From contig NC_090989.1 in the NCBI RefSeq assembly GCF_041146395.1, forward strand, positions 175,413,501-175,477,500: DNA of 64,000 nt, written 5' to 3'. Numbering within the stretch: the first letter of the stretch is position 1; the number at the start of each line of letters is the position of its first letter. The translations under genes and the position numbers were made by a program. Under the pieces are notes generated by a model. The model searched no databases, was not told the origin of the DNA, and worked only from the letters and a program-made list of their open reading frames with translations. This stretch comes from Eulemur rufifrons (lineage: Eukaryota; Chordata; Mammalia; Primates; Lemuridae). Below, piece by piece: positions 1-13,700 of the stretch.

Positions 1-3000
1 CAACATAGCACAGCAGTGCGCCCTGGCTAGACCAAGCCCTAGCCAAACACAGCTCATTCACGCAAATACACACCAACAGGGTTTCGGGAAACCTGCTCTG
101 GAGATATTTTTGTGGTGACATTTACATAGCCAAGATGCTTTAAAAAAAAAAAAAAGAAGAAGAAGAGGAAAGAAAGAAAATTCAGATTTTGCAGACTTTA
201 GAGGATTTTGTCACATGTATTTTTAAAGAACACATCGTCCCGCATTCTAGGGATATGCCCTGGATCTCCCTTTGGCTGCTTTTTCTTTACATTTTCCTTC
301 TCTGCGATCAGCCACACTACCTGTTTATCTAGAGATGCCTACCTTGCCTACTTCAACACTCCTTAACCCACTCCTAACTAATTATCAAAGTCCTGTCTTC
401 TGTCACCCGGGTAACTTGACAGATACTGTAAAGAAAAGTAAACTGCTGAAGGCATAGCAAGTCAGCTTGAAAAACAGGATGAAGAGTTGAACAGCCATAT
501 TCAATTTAAAAAAAAAAAAAAGGAGGAAGAAAAGGATTCCTTCTGAAAATGTACTGCTGTTGTGGCAATGTTCTGCCACGGAAGCAACTGATTTGTTATT
601 TAGCGTGGAATGCTGGACTGTCTGTCATCCAGGTGCTAATACTCGGCTAAAATAACTCATTGGGAGCTGTCAGTGGGATGTTTACATAGGCCCCAATCTT
701 TTCTTCATAGAAGGAAATTTTTTACTGGAATTCATCTTCTTTTGATCTCACATTCAAAGCAACGGCAGCTTGATAGACATTCAAGTCTGAAAGCAAATCC
801 AGACGCTGAAGATAAACCGCCAGAATATGACAGGCAGAAGCATCTAAAGCTTATAAAAATGAAGAGAACAGCATGTCGCCTGAGTATTACAATAGCAGAA
901 ATCAAGAGACATATTAGGTGGAACTGATCAGCCACAAAAACAGTTCAAAAGGCAGATCATAGACACAGAGGACTAGGCTAGGGGGAAAAAAAAGGGAAAG
1001 ATCTGGTTTACTGCCTGCCCTCCCGCCTGAGCCCCATGCCTGCCTCTCCACTTTTAGGAGGGGTGGAGTATCCAATGCAAATGTTCCTCTCTTACTCAGC
1101 TGGTCCAGCAAATGATTTCCGAGCAATCCATTTGCAAGGGGCAGGGGAAAAGGCAGACTCTTACCTTGCTCAGTGTCCAACATGCTGCATTTTATTAGCA
1201 TCCCCTGTATCTGCTCTGAGATGCAGTATCAAAAGGCACACAGCCTAGGCACCGTTGAAGTGGGCGACCAGGAAAACCATCTTTCAACAAAGGTCTATAA
1301 GTAGTTCAAGATGGAACTAGAGGGCTCTAGGCAGTCCGGTTCCCTAAAATGGCTTGTGACTGAATGAATGCAAATGCTCTAGCCTCAGTCACACACAGAG
1401 ATAGACACGTTCTGTCCTTCAGATACATGTAACCGCTCAACACCTAGTATCTTGCAAGCCAACACTTAGTAAAGCCTTAAGGGAATTATTGCAAGAACTT
1501 TCTTAGAGGCACACGATTCTTTTTTTTTTTTTTTTAAATAAAGCCTCTTATTTTAATTAGAGTCAGTGCATATAACAAAAAAGTAATTCTCCTAACAATT
1601 TTGTACTTAGAGCTGTTTGTTAACAAACACTGAATGGGAACAGGCAGCATCAGGTTAAAGGGCAACAGAATTCCACATTATAATTTAGCCTGCGGTTATT
1701 CCTGATTGCGAACACCCTCTGGGACTGCAAAGCAAGATTTTCTTTTGCAGCATGCTTGGATTTTTAAAATTAGTGCCTCCCCCCCTTTTTTGCATAATAA
1801 ACCAAGAGTAAAATATGGATTTAAAAATGTACAAACCAATTTAAAAAGCTGTAATCAGTTTAGAATTTGCCTTGTGCAAACAAGATTCCTGGGTAACTAA
1901 GTTACAAATGTAAAAACCAAACATAACAAACAAACAGAGCAAAAACCCGATTAGATTCTAAGACTTTTAAAAAAGATACTTTCTGTCATGCCTGTACAGC
2001 TATCGGATATGCTAAAGTTGATGATTTTTCTTTAAACTGTGCTAGTTCAATCTGTTAAAGTCACCACTGTTCTTCTCTAACCTTAAAAAAAAAAAAAAAA
2101 AGCAAACAAACATAGTTGCTTTCAACACTTGCTCAAAAATCTCCCAACTAAATATTCCATGTTGTTGTAATTGTTACATTTATCCAAAACACAGGGAGGT
2201 TTACTGTGAAAAGTGAAATGCAAATTCCCTTATACATTATAAAATATATTCTTCCTCTACAAAGAATGCTGCCACCACTGTGATACAAGGAATAGCAACA
2301 ATCCATTTCTCATGGCCATTAAAAGTGTTTTTTTTTTTTTGAAATCTGCCACGTATAAAGACCTTCATTAGTATAATTAAATGACTGTTGGGTTTTTGTG
2401 ATATAAACAACTTTTGATATGTCATTTAAAAACTTCATAATAACATCATTAAAGAGCTACCATTTTTAAAAGAGAGATTGTCTGCTCAGGGCCATGGAAT
2501 AGTAGTCTCGCTCTGGGCCTCTTCCTCCTCTCCCTTTCAGACTTCTTGTGGACTTGAATGTCACCATAGACCTTGAATCCTTGAATGTGAAATGGCTTCA
2601 CGCTAATTGCTCTAATTGCTTGAAGATGTGCAGGCAGGTGAAACCTGATCCCCATGGCCATTGTAGAGACCAAGAACAACACTGGAATGTTTACACAGTG
2701 GTTTGATTTTAATAGACAGAAGGGCTGAGTTTAAGACAGCGAAAACACAGCTAATAGGTGACCTCTTAATGTAGTCCTCCTTCAAATAAATAAATAAATA
2801 AATAAAAGGACACACAACAAAATACAATTTCAATTGCATGTTCTAAAAGGCAGTGTCCTAAATACCAAGGTTATTTGCCTGACTCTTGGAGTTGAGTACA
2901 CGTTACATTGTACCTGACATTTTACGCCCGAAACTCTACCCGAATACTTTTTTTTTTTTTACTTTAAAACAAAAAAGCACTTTATATGTCAGTCACCTTA

Positions 3001-6000
3001 CAAACAGATTATGACTCTATGGTATTTTCAAGTAAGTGCATTCATTTAAATTTTAAATTGAATATTTTTCACTCCTCTGATAATCCTTGTCCCTTAAAGG
3101 GGAAGGCTTGTGTCTCCTTGTTTGGTCCTTTGCTTCCTCTGCCCCCTATTTATGGAATTCTCGACCTTTGTACATTCCTTGATTGCAGCTGAAGTTGAGC
3201 CCAAGTCCACTCACGTTGGTGCTTTAGACAAATGTACAAGCTTTCCAGATCTTTTTTTCTTTGTTGCTGTGTGGGACTGTGATTTGCCTCTCACTTAGAG
3301 AGGCTAAGGTGGCCATGACAGTGGCTTAAATAGTTATTCAACAGCAGTGGATATTGTAATGACTAGGAATGGACACAGAGGTTTAACAATGGCACCCCAG
3401 GGTCCTCTCTTAACAGAGCACAAATGTAACTACACTGGATAGGAAATACCTGACAGCAAGGCCCAGATAAAAATGTACCAGCACCTACAAGGTGTCAGTA
3501 ACAAAAGGAAACTCACAAAGGTTAGGGGCAATAAGTTTAGACAGGTGTTAAGATACAGATAGATAATCTCAAGAATCTGAATGTACAAGAATATTTCACA
3601 TATAGCCAAGGAAACACTGCTGAACAGAAAATAAGAATTAAACATTTACTACAGAATGAAAAAATACCCCGAAACAATGAAACTGTTTTAAGGTTAAGCT
3701 GGGCAATCTAAAGCAATAGATACACCTTGTACATGAGAACAGAAAAACAGGAGAGATACCCCATGCAGCAGGAGTACTGCCTAATTGCTGCTCTGCCAAG
3801 CTATGCTGTATATGAACTTCTGATGATGAAATACAACACGCAGAAGGAAGGAGGAAAAAGTCCTTTTTTAAGCCATGAAACAATTTTAATTATATACATT
3901 AAGTAATAAGTATAAGAGTTTTCTTGCCTGGACTATTTGTCCTTCAAACACTGAACGACAAAATGATGAGACAAAAATAACAGCAGAGAACATCCTTTCC
4001 AATCACAGCCACCTCACATATGTTTGTAGACACTCATACCTTGTTCTAAAAGTTATAATCCCCTATTAAGAAGTAATGTCCCACTCCACCCCCAAAAAAG
4101 GAGCAGGGATGAACATCCATTTAAAGATCAAGTATAAACTAGTCCAAGCCAGTGAGAGGAACACAAAGGGAAAAAGTAAACAGGCTGCCTCCCCCGCCCC
4201 AGCCCCAAATAGTTCCCCTTTGAAAGTTCTAAGTGGTAAGTGCCTGGTACCAAGGGCTGCTGTGTTCCTTGGAGGGGTCAGCGAAGCTATGCTAAACTGA
4301 CAGGTTCAGTTTACAGCAGGCCAGAACTTTGTTTGGATATACTGGCCTTGTTCACCGCCAGCTTAACAACAGATGGCTAGAAAACTTTCATTATGTTGCA
4401 CAGGACTGAACTGCAAACAATCCAGAAAACTGTGAAAAGTTTAACTCCATCTAAACCAATGTGCCAAACGAGGGCCCATCCAGAGCCAGTGAACCAGCTT
4501 AGGGCCCAGGGGACTGTGTAAGTGATGGTTAAAACAAAACGGCCCAAGTCAAGTAAAGGCACCTTTCCAGACTCCAACACAGCAGCAACCCACCCAAGTC
4601 TCTATTTAACTGTTCAAAGGCCAGGCTTTATAAGAACTTGTACCGACTATGCCTTTTATATTTTCCCAAAATGTACTGTCAGACTTTCCCTCTCTTTGGA
4701 GAAAGAAAATCTTCTTCTAGACCATTCCCAATTCCCAAGCTCCCTTCCTGCTTTCCCTTTTCCTGGAAGTTGGGAGGACGGGACCAAATAGTCCCACCCT
4801 AAAACCTAGATTTAAATATGATTTATGCAAATCTGTATATAATTTAAATATTCATTAAATCGATGCAATCACATGAACCCTAATATCTCCTAATGCTCTG
4901 AGACAGGTTATAAACGTACCTTCAAAGGTTTAATTCAATTGGCAATCTGAGAAGTCTTATCACTGAAAATGTGTTATTTTCATATCATTCAAGAAATGAA
5001 CAAATGTGTTTTCCACAAATGTATTCTAGAAGCTACCCTTTCCTGTTATTGAAAGAAAATTGTGTTTATTACTCCTTTAGCATAGTGTAAACTCATAAAC
5101 GTCAACAGAGAGTACAAGGAAAACTGTCAACTAAATATTGTTTCCTTCATGAGCTGTTCTTCCAAGTCAATTACGCTTTTCAACTTCTGGGGCATTGTAT
5201 GATAAACTGGCAGTAAAAATCATTCACATTAATATACCATGGTGCCTTGCCTGCAAAAGGTAATTAAAGAAGTAAATGACTCATAAGAATAGACATATTA
5301 GCTGCAAAATGAAAGGCAACTGAGCTGCCACATAAAAATATGTACCATTAAGATACTGCATTTTCATATTCCTGTAATCAGCTTCAGTAGACTAATGCTT
5401 ATTTAATCCAGTTCTGTGCTAAGTCCATCAACAACTGTTTTTTGCTGTTTTCTCCTTGACTGAACATTATGAGAGCAGGTTTAGAATAAATACTGCAATG
5501 AGATTTTTGCATACTCAATTGAAGAACAGGTTTTTACATTTTAAAATCTATTTTTCTTTCCCTGAGAAATACAACATTAAAAAAAGATTACCGGTAGGGG
5601 GAAAAAAAAGAAAAAAATGTATATATATTGCTAGCTACACATGTCTCTTTAAATGGCAGAACATTTCAGGGAAATATTTGTTTCCATATTCGCCATTTCT
5701 GACCTGTTCGACTATCAGCATAAGGGTGTCATACTGCCACTTGCCAGATTTCAGCTTCCTTTATGAAGCACTCCCTTTTGTTAATAATGTCTTCCATTAG
5801 CATTAGCAGGATGAGGGCAATTTATCCTTTGGCAGGCATGGAGGGAAAAGGCAAGAAATGAAGAGGGAGTTGGTGCGTGGGGTGGTAGGAGAGGCTCTTA
5901 GACTTGCCTCCTGGCCCCCGAGTCCTTTTCCTTCCAGACAGTTAGCTACCCGACTGGGTAAAGCCTTCTCAAAGAGAAGTGAATTGACCCTTAAATTAAG

Positions 6001-8834
6001 CGCTCTATGTTCCAATCTCTGGCTTCCAAACTGACATTTTGCTCTATTCTTCCTATTCCTTTATATTTCAGTGCTTCCTTGAGTGTCCAGCCAAACCACA
6101 GAAGAACATCATCCATGTAGTCTGAGATTTTTCACTCATGCGCTCACCTCTCTGCTGCTGGGACCTAGATCTTAACCACTGACATGGGTCCACCATTTGC
6201 AGTATTCCTATTTCTGGTAATATTAGATGAATGAAGTTTCCTAGGGACTGGAGAAATGCCTATTCTTGTTGTGGAAATTAGGGCTCTTTGTTGATAACTG
6301 ATGCAGTCTGAGGCTTTGCCAATGCAGTTTGAGAGTTTAAGCTTTCAAAACTCTTGCAACTCCTCTGATGCCCAATGCCAGCAGTGAAAATCAGCCTAGA
6401 AAACATTCTATCATGTTTACTGACAATTCACCCAATTTCAGTAACATCTAAATGCATCTGGATGGTGTTCACTAACGTATTAATAAATCCAATGGGAATT
6501 TCTGATCTGTTTTTGGTTTTGTTTTGTTTTGCAAGATCATGGGCTTTCCACAAAGGTAAAGTTCTAGATTTCTATGTAAGTTGTGCCTTCTCCCCTCCCC
6601 TCCTCCTGTGAGTATAAAAATCTCTTTGGCTTTAAAATTGATGAGTAGCCAGCCAGACCCTTAGGGGGCAGTTCAGGATGTGAGGGTGGCCCCACAAGGA
6701 CCCTCAGCTATTTATTTATCTTTTCACAGTTCTGGGAACTGTGGAGAGCCTCCCAGGTTTAGGCTGGATCTTCCCTTGTAATGCATCATTGCCTGGTGTT
6801 CGAGCAGACACCACTCCGAACCACAATTAATGAGCTCTAGTCCTTTTTCTAATTAAGGAACAAAGGTTCCTGTGTGCACAGAATGGTGACGCTGTCTGGA
6901 GAACACACGTGGAGGAAGAAGCAAATGCTTCTAATTGCCTCAAAATGGGATTTTTTTAATATTTAGGAAAATAATGGGATCGGGAAATAAGAGCGTTTCC
7001 AACATCCTTTACAAATAGGCCTTTACAAAATATGGTTAGCTGTTAATAATACATCATTATCAAAAATGGAAAGTTACGAATATGATGCATGTAACCTTTG
7101 TATTCGTGTGAATTAACCTATATGTACGAATACAATGATACGTGAATTAGTTTTTAAAAATACATTAAAAAAAATAAAAGGCCCTCCTCTGCAAAAGAAA
7201 GGCGAGAAGGCAGCTTCCTCTGAGCCTGATATTCCTCAGACCTTAGCAGATTAGGATTCAAACATGTAATTAAGAAAGATAACCTCAGTTTTTATAGTAA
7301 TTAGGGGCTGTGGGAAATAGGATACTATCTCTCAAAAGTGTTACAAATACACCACACTTCTAAATAACCTGCAATGCTTGGAAAGTATACTCACTACCAA
7401 GGGCAAAGCTGCTATGCAGTGAGGGAACAGTAAATGACAGACTGGCGTTCAAGTCCATTAGCTGCTATGTGATAGGAGCACATTCACTAGCACGCGACCT
7501 GTGAAAAATCTTAGATCTCTTTAAATCTTTGAATTGGATTACTGCATTAATTCTTAAGAACTGCAATCCTTCAACCAAGTCAAATTACCCTCATTAACAG
7601 TGGAAAAACTGCCTCTGCAATAAGTTTAAAAAAAAAAAAGATATTTATTACCTATAATCACTTTCACATACTTCACCTAGAAATATGATGAACTGATGCC
7701 AACGACTCTGAAAACAGCATCCTGATTTCGCATATTAATTTGGGTTAAAGTAAAAGCATTTGCACGCTATTTTAAAATTTTTTTGCACATCTGTAGGAAT
7801 TTCCCTTTATTATTCCAAGGCTCAGATAAGAAGGGAATAGTTCCATTTTACAGGAGGGGAAACTGGGGCACACACAGATGCGGAGCCAGCGGTCTGAGCT
7901 CTCTCCGCTACTTGGGCACAGCGGAGTCTGCTGGCCCTCTGTTCTGGGCTCACGCTGCTGGAATTAAATCAGAAATTCAGACGTACGATGCCACTGGAAC
8001 ACAATGCATTGGCTTCTCTCAATCACACTCAGTGAATTAAAAGGCAGGCAAAGTACGTGAGAAGACAGGAATGCAGCTTCAAGTGCAGAAATGACAACCA
8101 CAATAAATACTACAACAGAAGCTGCCTCAACGCTTCCGTCACCACATTTGCCATTTCTGTGTAACCTGACTTGAGGATTCACTGAAGATGTCCTTTTAGA
8201 GTGATTTTTTTTTAATAGAAGAAACGTTAATTGATCTACTCTGCCCTTGTTACTCCTTAAAATGGTCTCACCTGAAATGTGATGACTGCTTGACTGACTT
8301 TGAACAACTTTTGGTACTTTATGGGAAACGAGCTCAAGGAAGCCCCGCTGACTTCGGCTCTGGGCTCCATCCACGATGTTCCTGCATTGGTTCTGTTACT
8401 TCCCAGCACAAGCCGGGGCAGGACAGTCCTCACCCCGGTGAAGGCCACCAAGTGGAGATGGGACTGGGTAGAGGTAAGCCACTCCGTGTTTACTGAACAA
8501 ATAGTTTTCATATTATATATTAAAAAATGGGAAAAGGTGAACAGGTAGATGTTGCTTTCCAGATTTGATATGAATCAACACTTCTAAACAGGTACAATAA
8601 AATGCTAACTGGAGTTCATAATAAAACCCAGAAGCACTGTAATGTTTCAAAGTACCTCTGAATCATCAAAAAAAAAAAAAAAAGATAAATTGTGCTCAGT
8701 GTATTTGTATATGAAATGTATTTCAATCTAAAGATCTGAAACTAGGTAGTCCTTCCTTAAAATATGATGATAAAAATCAATTAAGTAGAATAACATCTCC
8801 AATGATCCTATAATCTACTGTCATTTTTTTTTAA
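1..8834. other. Intronic DNA with no recognisable gene or repeat family
   Basis: Nearly 9 kb of AT-rich unique DNA. I see only poly-A/T runs (for example near 140, 510, 1520, 2085 and 2950) and one AAAT microsatellite. Octamer-like ATGCAAAT words occur at 1075-1082 and 4825-4832, but single octamers are expected by chance. A weak MIR-like phrase (ATTTTACAGGAGGGGAAACTGGGG) lies near 7835-7868. Open frames here reach only about 114 codons and resemble nothing known. Confidence 0.6.
2784..2808. repeat. (AAAT)n microsatellite
   Basis: About six tandem AAAT units with no interruption. Confidence 0.95.
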
Positions 8835-9182
8835 GATTGAGTATCCCTTATGCAAAATGATGCTTGGGACCAGAAGTGCTTCAGATTTCAGATTTTAGAA
8901 TATCTGTTTACACATTATGAGATATCTTGGGAATGGGATCCAAGTCTAAACACACGATTCATTTATGTTTCATATATGTCTTATACATATAGACTAAAGA
9001 TAATTTTATAAAATACTTCTAATAATTTTGTGCATGAAACAAAGCTTGACTGCATTTTGACTGTGACCCGGCACATGAGGTCATGTGTGGAATTTTTTTT
9101 CCTTGTGAGATCATGTCAGTGCTCAAGAAGTTTCAGATTTTGGAGCCTTTTGGATTTCGGATTTGGGATACACAACCTGTAA
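8835..9182 (+). mobile_element. Tigger/pogo-like MITE (MER2-like, tentative)
   Basis: A short non-coding DNA transposon of about 348 bp with imperfect terminal inverted repeats. The left end reads GATTGAGTATCCCTTATGC. The right end, reverse-complemented, reads GGTTGTGTATCCC. Internal phrases such as GCTTGGGACCAGAAGTGCTTC and ATTATGAGATATCTTGGG match a common mammalian MER element I know, and the length suits MER2. The family name is from memory. No transposase is encoded. Confidence 0.75.
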
Positions 9183-9299
9183 CTTCCAAAACTATGTGCT
9201 GTTAAGATGATCATTTCAATTCCACACCAGATTTTCAGAGTCTTGGTTAAAATAATATAGTTTTGTAATGATGAAAATAACATTTATCAGTCTCAATGT

Positions 9300-9470
9300 G
9301 TGTCAATCATTTGCATTCAGTGTCCTTCTATCCTTCCAATGCCTTTGAGGTGAGAACTGTCATACCCATTTTAGAGAGGAGGAAAACAAGGCTCAGAGTG
9401 GTTGACCATCTTGCCCAATGTCAAACATCTTCTAAGTGGATTTTCAATTACTATGACTGCTTGGAGGTGC
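9300..9470 (-). mobile_element. MIR SINE, minus orientation
   Basis: Contains a degraded form of the MIR antisense core: ACCCATTTTAGAGAGGAGGA, then GGCTCAGAGTGGTTGACC and CTTGCCCAATGTCAAAC. MIR is an ancient tRNA-derived SINE. Edges are approximate. Confidence 0.75.
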
Positions 9471-9879
9471 AGGTGAAGCTCAGGAGAGAATCAGAGAGGA
9501 GCTGTCCAAAAGAGGACGAGGGGGAAACGGAGGCATCTGTCTTGGGGCATTAAAAATTTGCCAAGAAACCTTGATCCAAACATCAGACAGCCCATGACTT
9601 GGAGACTTATCACCCACCACCTACCCAGTGGCGCTGCATGTTTTGAAGGACAATATGTTCCTCTTTGGCTCTACCATTCGTAGAGTTTCCTCTCTCTCTT
9701 TTTCTAAGTGCTCCGTGACTGTCAATCAGGTGGTTTTCAAACAATAAATGCTTTAGCAGTGACCTCAGAGTTAACTTGGTTTCACTACTCTAGCAACCTT
9801 TCAAAACAAATGTTAAAGTTAACCATTCTACAGGCACTAGAACATTACCTTCTATTTACACATCAACCAAACACATAAT

Positions 9880-10060
9880 TTTTGGTGTCTACTTTGTACT
9901 GAGCACAATCTAGGCACTGGGCCCATAAGGGAGAACAAGACAGATCTGGCCCCTCCCTCCCTGACACTCGAGGGGAGACAGAGTTAAGACACAGGCAACC
10001 AACAAATCCAGAAATAATCAGAGAGCCGTTATAAAGGAAGCGTCAGAGAGCTAAGAACAA
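9880..10060 (-). mobile_element. L2 LINE 3' fragment, minus orientation
   Basis: Shows the antisense L2 tail signature: TACTTTGTACTGAGCAC, TAGGCACTGGGCCC, AGAACAAGACAGATCTGGCC, then a GGGGAGACAGAGTTAAGACA segment. L2-related sequence may continue to about 10200. The copy is heavily diverged and carries no reading frame. Confidence 0.7.
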
Positions 10061-10502
10061 CTTCATCTAACTTCTCGTTTTTAACCTAGTCTAGGTAAGT
10101 CCATTAAGGAATTCATCCATGAGGAGGTGATATTTAATACGAAATCCAAAAGTACAGAAGGGATCAAACAGCTGAAGAGCAGCTTCAAGCAGAGAGGCTG
10201 AAAAGAAAGGATGAAACCATGGGAAGGAAACGAACTTACTGAATAGTTAGTGACATGCAATTGTGTTGTTCAGCTAATACTGTATCTACTTCATTTCCTC
10301 CTCAATCCTTTTAAGGTAAACAGACGTACACAGATTACAAATATGCTTTTAAATCAAATGACCTAGTAAGTACAAAATGCATCCATGTTGGCAAAAAAAC
10401 TCTAAAAACATTCAAGAATTTATGTAATTACTATGGAAACAAATACCTTGGAGTTGGCTCTGGTTCCTGTCTGTCTCTCCCTTTTGTAATGCTGTAATGT
10501 GA

Positions 10503-11081
10503 TGTGGTAGGCAGAATTCTAAGAAGACCCCCACATTCCTAAGCCCGGTTATACGTACATGTCCCTTCCCAGACAATCAGCACGAATCCAGGTGCTATGT
10601 GAAGGCATTTTGCCATTGAAATGAAGGTTCCAAATCAGCTGATTTAAGGAAGGGAAATTATCTGAGTGAGCCTGACAGAATCCCAGGGACCTTTGAACTT
10701 GGAGTTTAAAGATCAGAGACTTGAGGATGTCGTATATTTGAGGCATGAGAAAGATTTGAGGTGCCACTATTGGCTTCATGATGGGAGAGACCATGCGGCA
10801 AGAAATGTGGGCAGCTCCTGGCAGCCCCAGGCTGACAACCAGCAAGGAAACGGGGACCTCAGTCCTACAACCACAAGGAACCGAACTCTACCCACAACCT
10901 GGATGGACTTAGAAGCAGATTGTTCCCCAAAGCCCTCAGACAAGAACTCAGTGCAACTAATACCTGGACTCCGGCCAGACTGCACCTGGGCTCCTGACCC
11001 ACAGACCTGTGAGCTAGTGAGTGCGTGTTTAAGCTGCTAAATTTGTGGCAATTTGTTATGCAGCCACAGAAAACTAGTACA
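10503..11081 (+). mobile_element. Solitary LTR of an ancient endogenous retrovirus-like element (MaLR/ERVL type)
   Basis: A single LTR-like unit starting TGTGGTAGGCAGAATTC and ending with TTTGTTATGCAGCCACAG and ACTAGTACA, the typical 3' end of MLT1-like mammalian LTRs. Internal phrases GGCTGACAACCAGCAAGG and AACGGGGACCTCAGTCC also fit. No gag, pol or env sequence lies beside it, so it is a solo LTR. The subfamily is uncertain. The open frames inside it are chance. Confidence 0.75.
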
Positions 11082-11689
11082 TGTGGAAAAAGAAATGAAA
11101 TCACATTGCCTGTGTCTAACGTTCATAGAAGAGTTTCTCTTACTCAACGAATAAGAATTCAAATGGGAGGGAGGAAGGGAGAGAGACAAGGGGAGCGGAA
11201 GGGCGGGGCTTGCATTCTAGTCCCACAAGGACCAATGTGATGAACCAGGGCAGGCCGGCCACTTTTCTCTGGCCATGCTGTCCTCGTCTGTAAAAAGGTG
11301 GTGATGACAATGGGTGGGGGCAGGGGGACATCTCAGGAAAACACACAGTGGAAACCACTTTAAAAAGTTATAAAGCACAATCCAAGTTATTTTTTATTTT
11401 TGTCCTGTGTTTTTCCTGAGCCATTCTGATTTTTAGCTTCCTTTTCCAATCATTGCAATTACCTATTCTAATAATGACCAAGACATGAATATGGAATTGT
11501 TCTTGGCCGGAGAAGAGAAGAAGTGGTCTAAACCAGTGTGGGTCTTCTTGGCAGCCCATACAAAGGGTGTGGAGAGACCTTCCTGGGAAAAAGTGAAAAG
11601 AGGTCAGCATGTGTCCCTGGGGAGGAAAATCCATCTCCCTTTTTCCTTCCACCCTTTGATGCACAGTCTTTTGGAAGACGAAGCCAGAG

Positions 11690-11885
11690 GCCTGGGTTCA
11701 AATCCCAGCTCCACTGCTGTCCTTGGGCCAGTGATCAAATCATTCTGCACCACAGTTTTCTCGCGTGTACAATGGAAATAATAACACTATCTCCTACTCA
11801 GGTTTTGTGAGTAGTGATTTAAAATATGGGAAGCACTTCTTAAGACAATGTCTGGTACTTCCCAACCACCAGATTAAGTGTTGCT
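11690..11885 (+). mobile_element. MIR SINE, plus orientation
   Basis: Ordered MIR landmarks: GCCTGGGTTCAAATCCCAGC (box-B-like region), CTTGGGCCAGTGATCAAATC, ACAATGGAAATAATAACACT, then a GTTGCTATTATTAC tail. Confidence 0.88.
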
Positions 11886-12774
11886 ATTATTACTTTTACT
11901 ATTGCTATAGATTACAGAATAGGAGCTCATTTTATTTTTCCAAAAGGTCTGTTGTCCTCCCTAGGGAATCTAGAAGACGAGGGTCAGTATCTATGTAAAA
12001 ATGTATTTGTAATAAAGATTTCACCACTAATGCCTTTTCACAGTACACTTTATAAAACCCAGCTAACCTCTGATTAAAAGGTTAAAAAAAAAACCCTCCA
12101 TACTCACGATTTTGCCACATAATTTTACTTTTACTCGAAAGGGGGAAAAAATACACAGGTCTTAAAACTGTGGTTTACTGCTTTTTAACAAGCAGTTTGG
12201 GCAAAACCAGCAAAGAAGATTCCCCCGCTGAACAAGCACGCAATGGTAAGAAATTGCAGCAAGAAGGTCAGAGACAGAAGCAGCCAGCAAAAGAAGGCAA
12301 AAGTAAAACAAAACAAAGGCCGACTCTATCTCCAGTGAACAGACTGAACTCTCTGTGGCCTCTCTGGGCTGGAGAGTGAGCAGTAGAATCAGCTCTCCCC
12401 AGTCGTGCACCCCAGTGTGCAAGGCAGGCCACTCACAAGGCAACAAGGAGGGGGGTGCTGGGCACCCTGACAAGGGATGCATGAAACAGCCAGGGCTGGG
12501 TGTTCAGAAGCTGTCACTTCTAGCGCCATGCTGCCCACACCTGAGCTGTGAAGGATGCATCCCATTAGCCAGGTGAGGTGGTCGGCAGAGAAGTGGGCAG
12601 GAGAGGATTTGGGCAAAGCACTGAGCGTACCAGGTAGAAATATTACTACAGAAGTGACCACAAGTGTTCAGGGCCCAACAGAAGGAGCTGGGCCTTCTAG
12701 ATCACGCACAGAGGTCTGGGCTTACAAACGAACTTTCCAGGATAGGAGTGGGGTGGGGGGTATAGTATGAATGT

Positions 12775-13700
12775 TAACACATGTATAGATTCATATAATC
12801 ACCAACACAATCAGGATACAGAACAGCTCCATCACCCCAAACTCCTCTGCACCATCCCATCATAGTCACACCCTCCCCTCCACCTCTAACCCTGGGCGAC
12901 CACTGATACAGAGTCTCTAACCCTACAGTTTTGTCTTTTCAAGAATGTCATATAAATGGAATCATATAGTATGTAATCTTTTGAGATTGACTTCTTTTAC
13001 TCAACATATTATCTCTGAGATTGTTCTAAGTGGCTGGGTATATAACAGTTTATCCCTTATTCTTGCTGAGTATTATTCCACTGTATGGAGGGGCCATAGT
13101 TGGCATATCCACTCATCCACTGAAACATGTTTGGGCTGTTTCCAGCTAGGGGAACTACAAATAAAGCTCCACAAACATTTGCCTATAGGTTTTTGCCTGG
13201 GATAAATACCCAGGAGTATGGGCATTGGGTCATGTAATAACCGTATGTTTACTTTTTTGTTTAAGAGACTGCCCAACTGTTTTCAAAGTGGCTGCACTAT
13301 TTTATAATATATTCCAACCTCCAACGCATCCACACTTAATATTGCCAGTAGTTTTTATTTCAGCTATTTTAATAGGTGTATAGTGGTATCTCATCCTGGT
13401 TTTTTTCCTTTCCCTTCCACCATGGTTTCAATTTCATTTCCCTAATGTCTAATGATGTGGAACAATTTTTCACATGCTTATTTGCCTCCTGTATGTCATC
13501 TTTGGTGAAATTTCTATTCAAGTCTTTGGCCCATTTTTTTAATTGGGTGTGTTTCTGTTTGTTTTTTTATGGTAGAGTTTTGAGGGTTCTTTATATATTC
13601 TATATACAAGTCCTTTGTTGGAGATGTGATTTAAAAGTATTTTTTCCCAGTTGGTAGCTTATCTTTAAGCAGGGATTATATCTGCATTTTAGAAAGTTCT
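12775..13700 (-). mobile_element. L1 LINE 3' end (old L1M type), minus orientation
   Basis: About 930 bp matching the reverse complement of an old L1 3' region. Ordered landmarks are ATAAATGGAATCATATAGTA, GAGTATTATTCCACTGTATGG, GGGCTGTTTCCAGCTAGGGG, GGATAAATACCCAGGAGTATG, TGTATAGTGGTATCTCATCC and TCTTTATATATTCTATATAC. It is 5'-truncated and mutated. The open frame at 12945-13205 is antisense to the LINE and not a gene. Confidence 0.9.

Noticed and set aside
1070..4835. Octamer words ATGCAAAT at 1075 and 4825
   Set aside because: Eight-base words of this composition are expected about once per several kb in AT-rich DNA. No clustering with partner motifs.
10549..11104. Four frames of 69-124 codons on both strands
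   Set aside because: All lie within the solo LTR, which has no coding capacity.
12945..13276. Open frames on both strands near 13 kb
   Set aside because: They lie in the reversed L1 3' region; the plus frame is antisense to the LINE.
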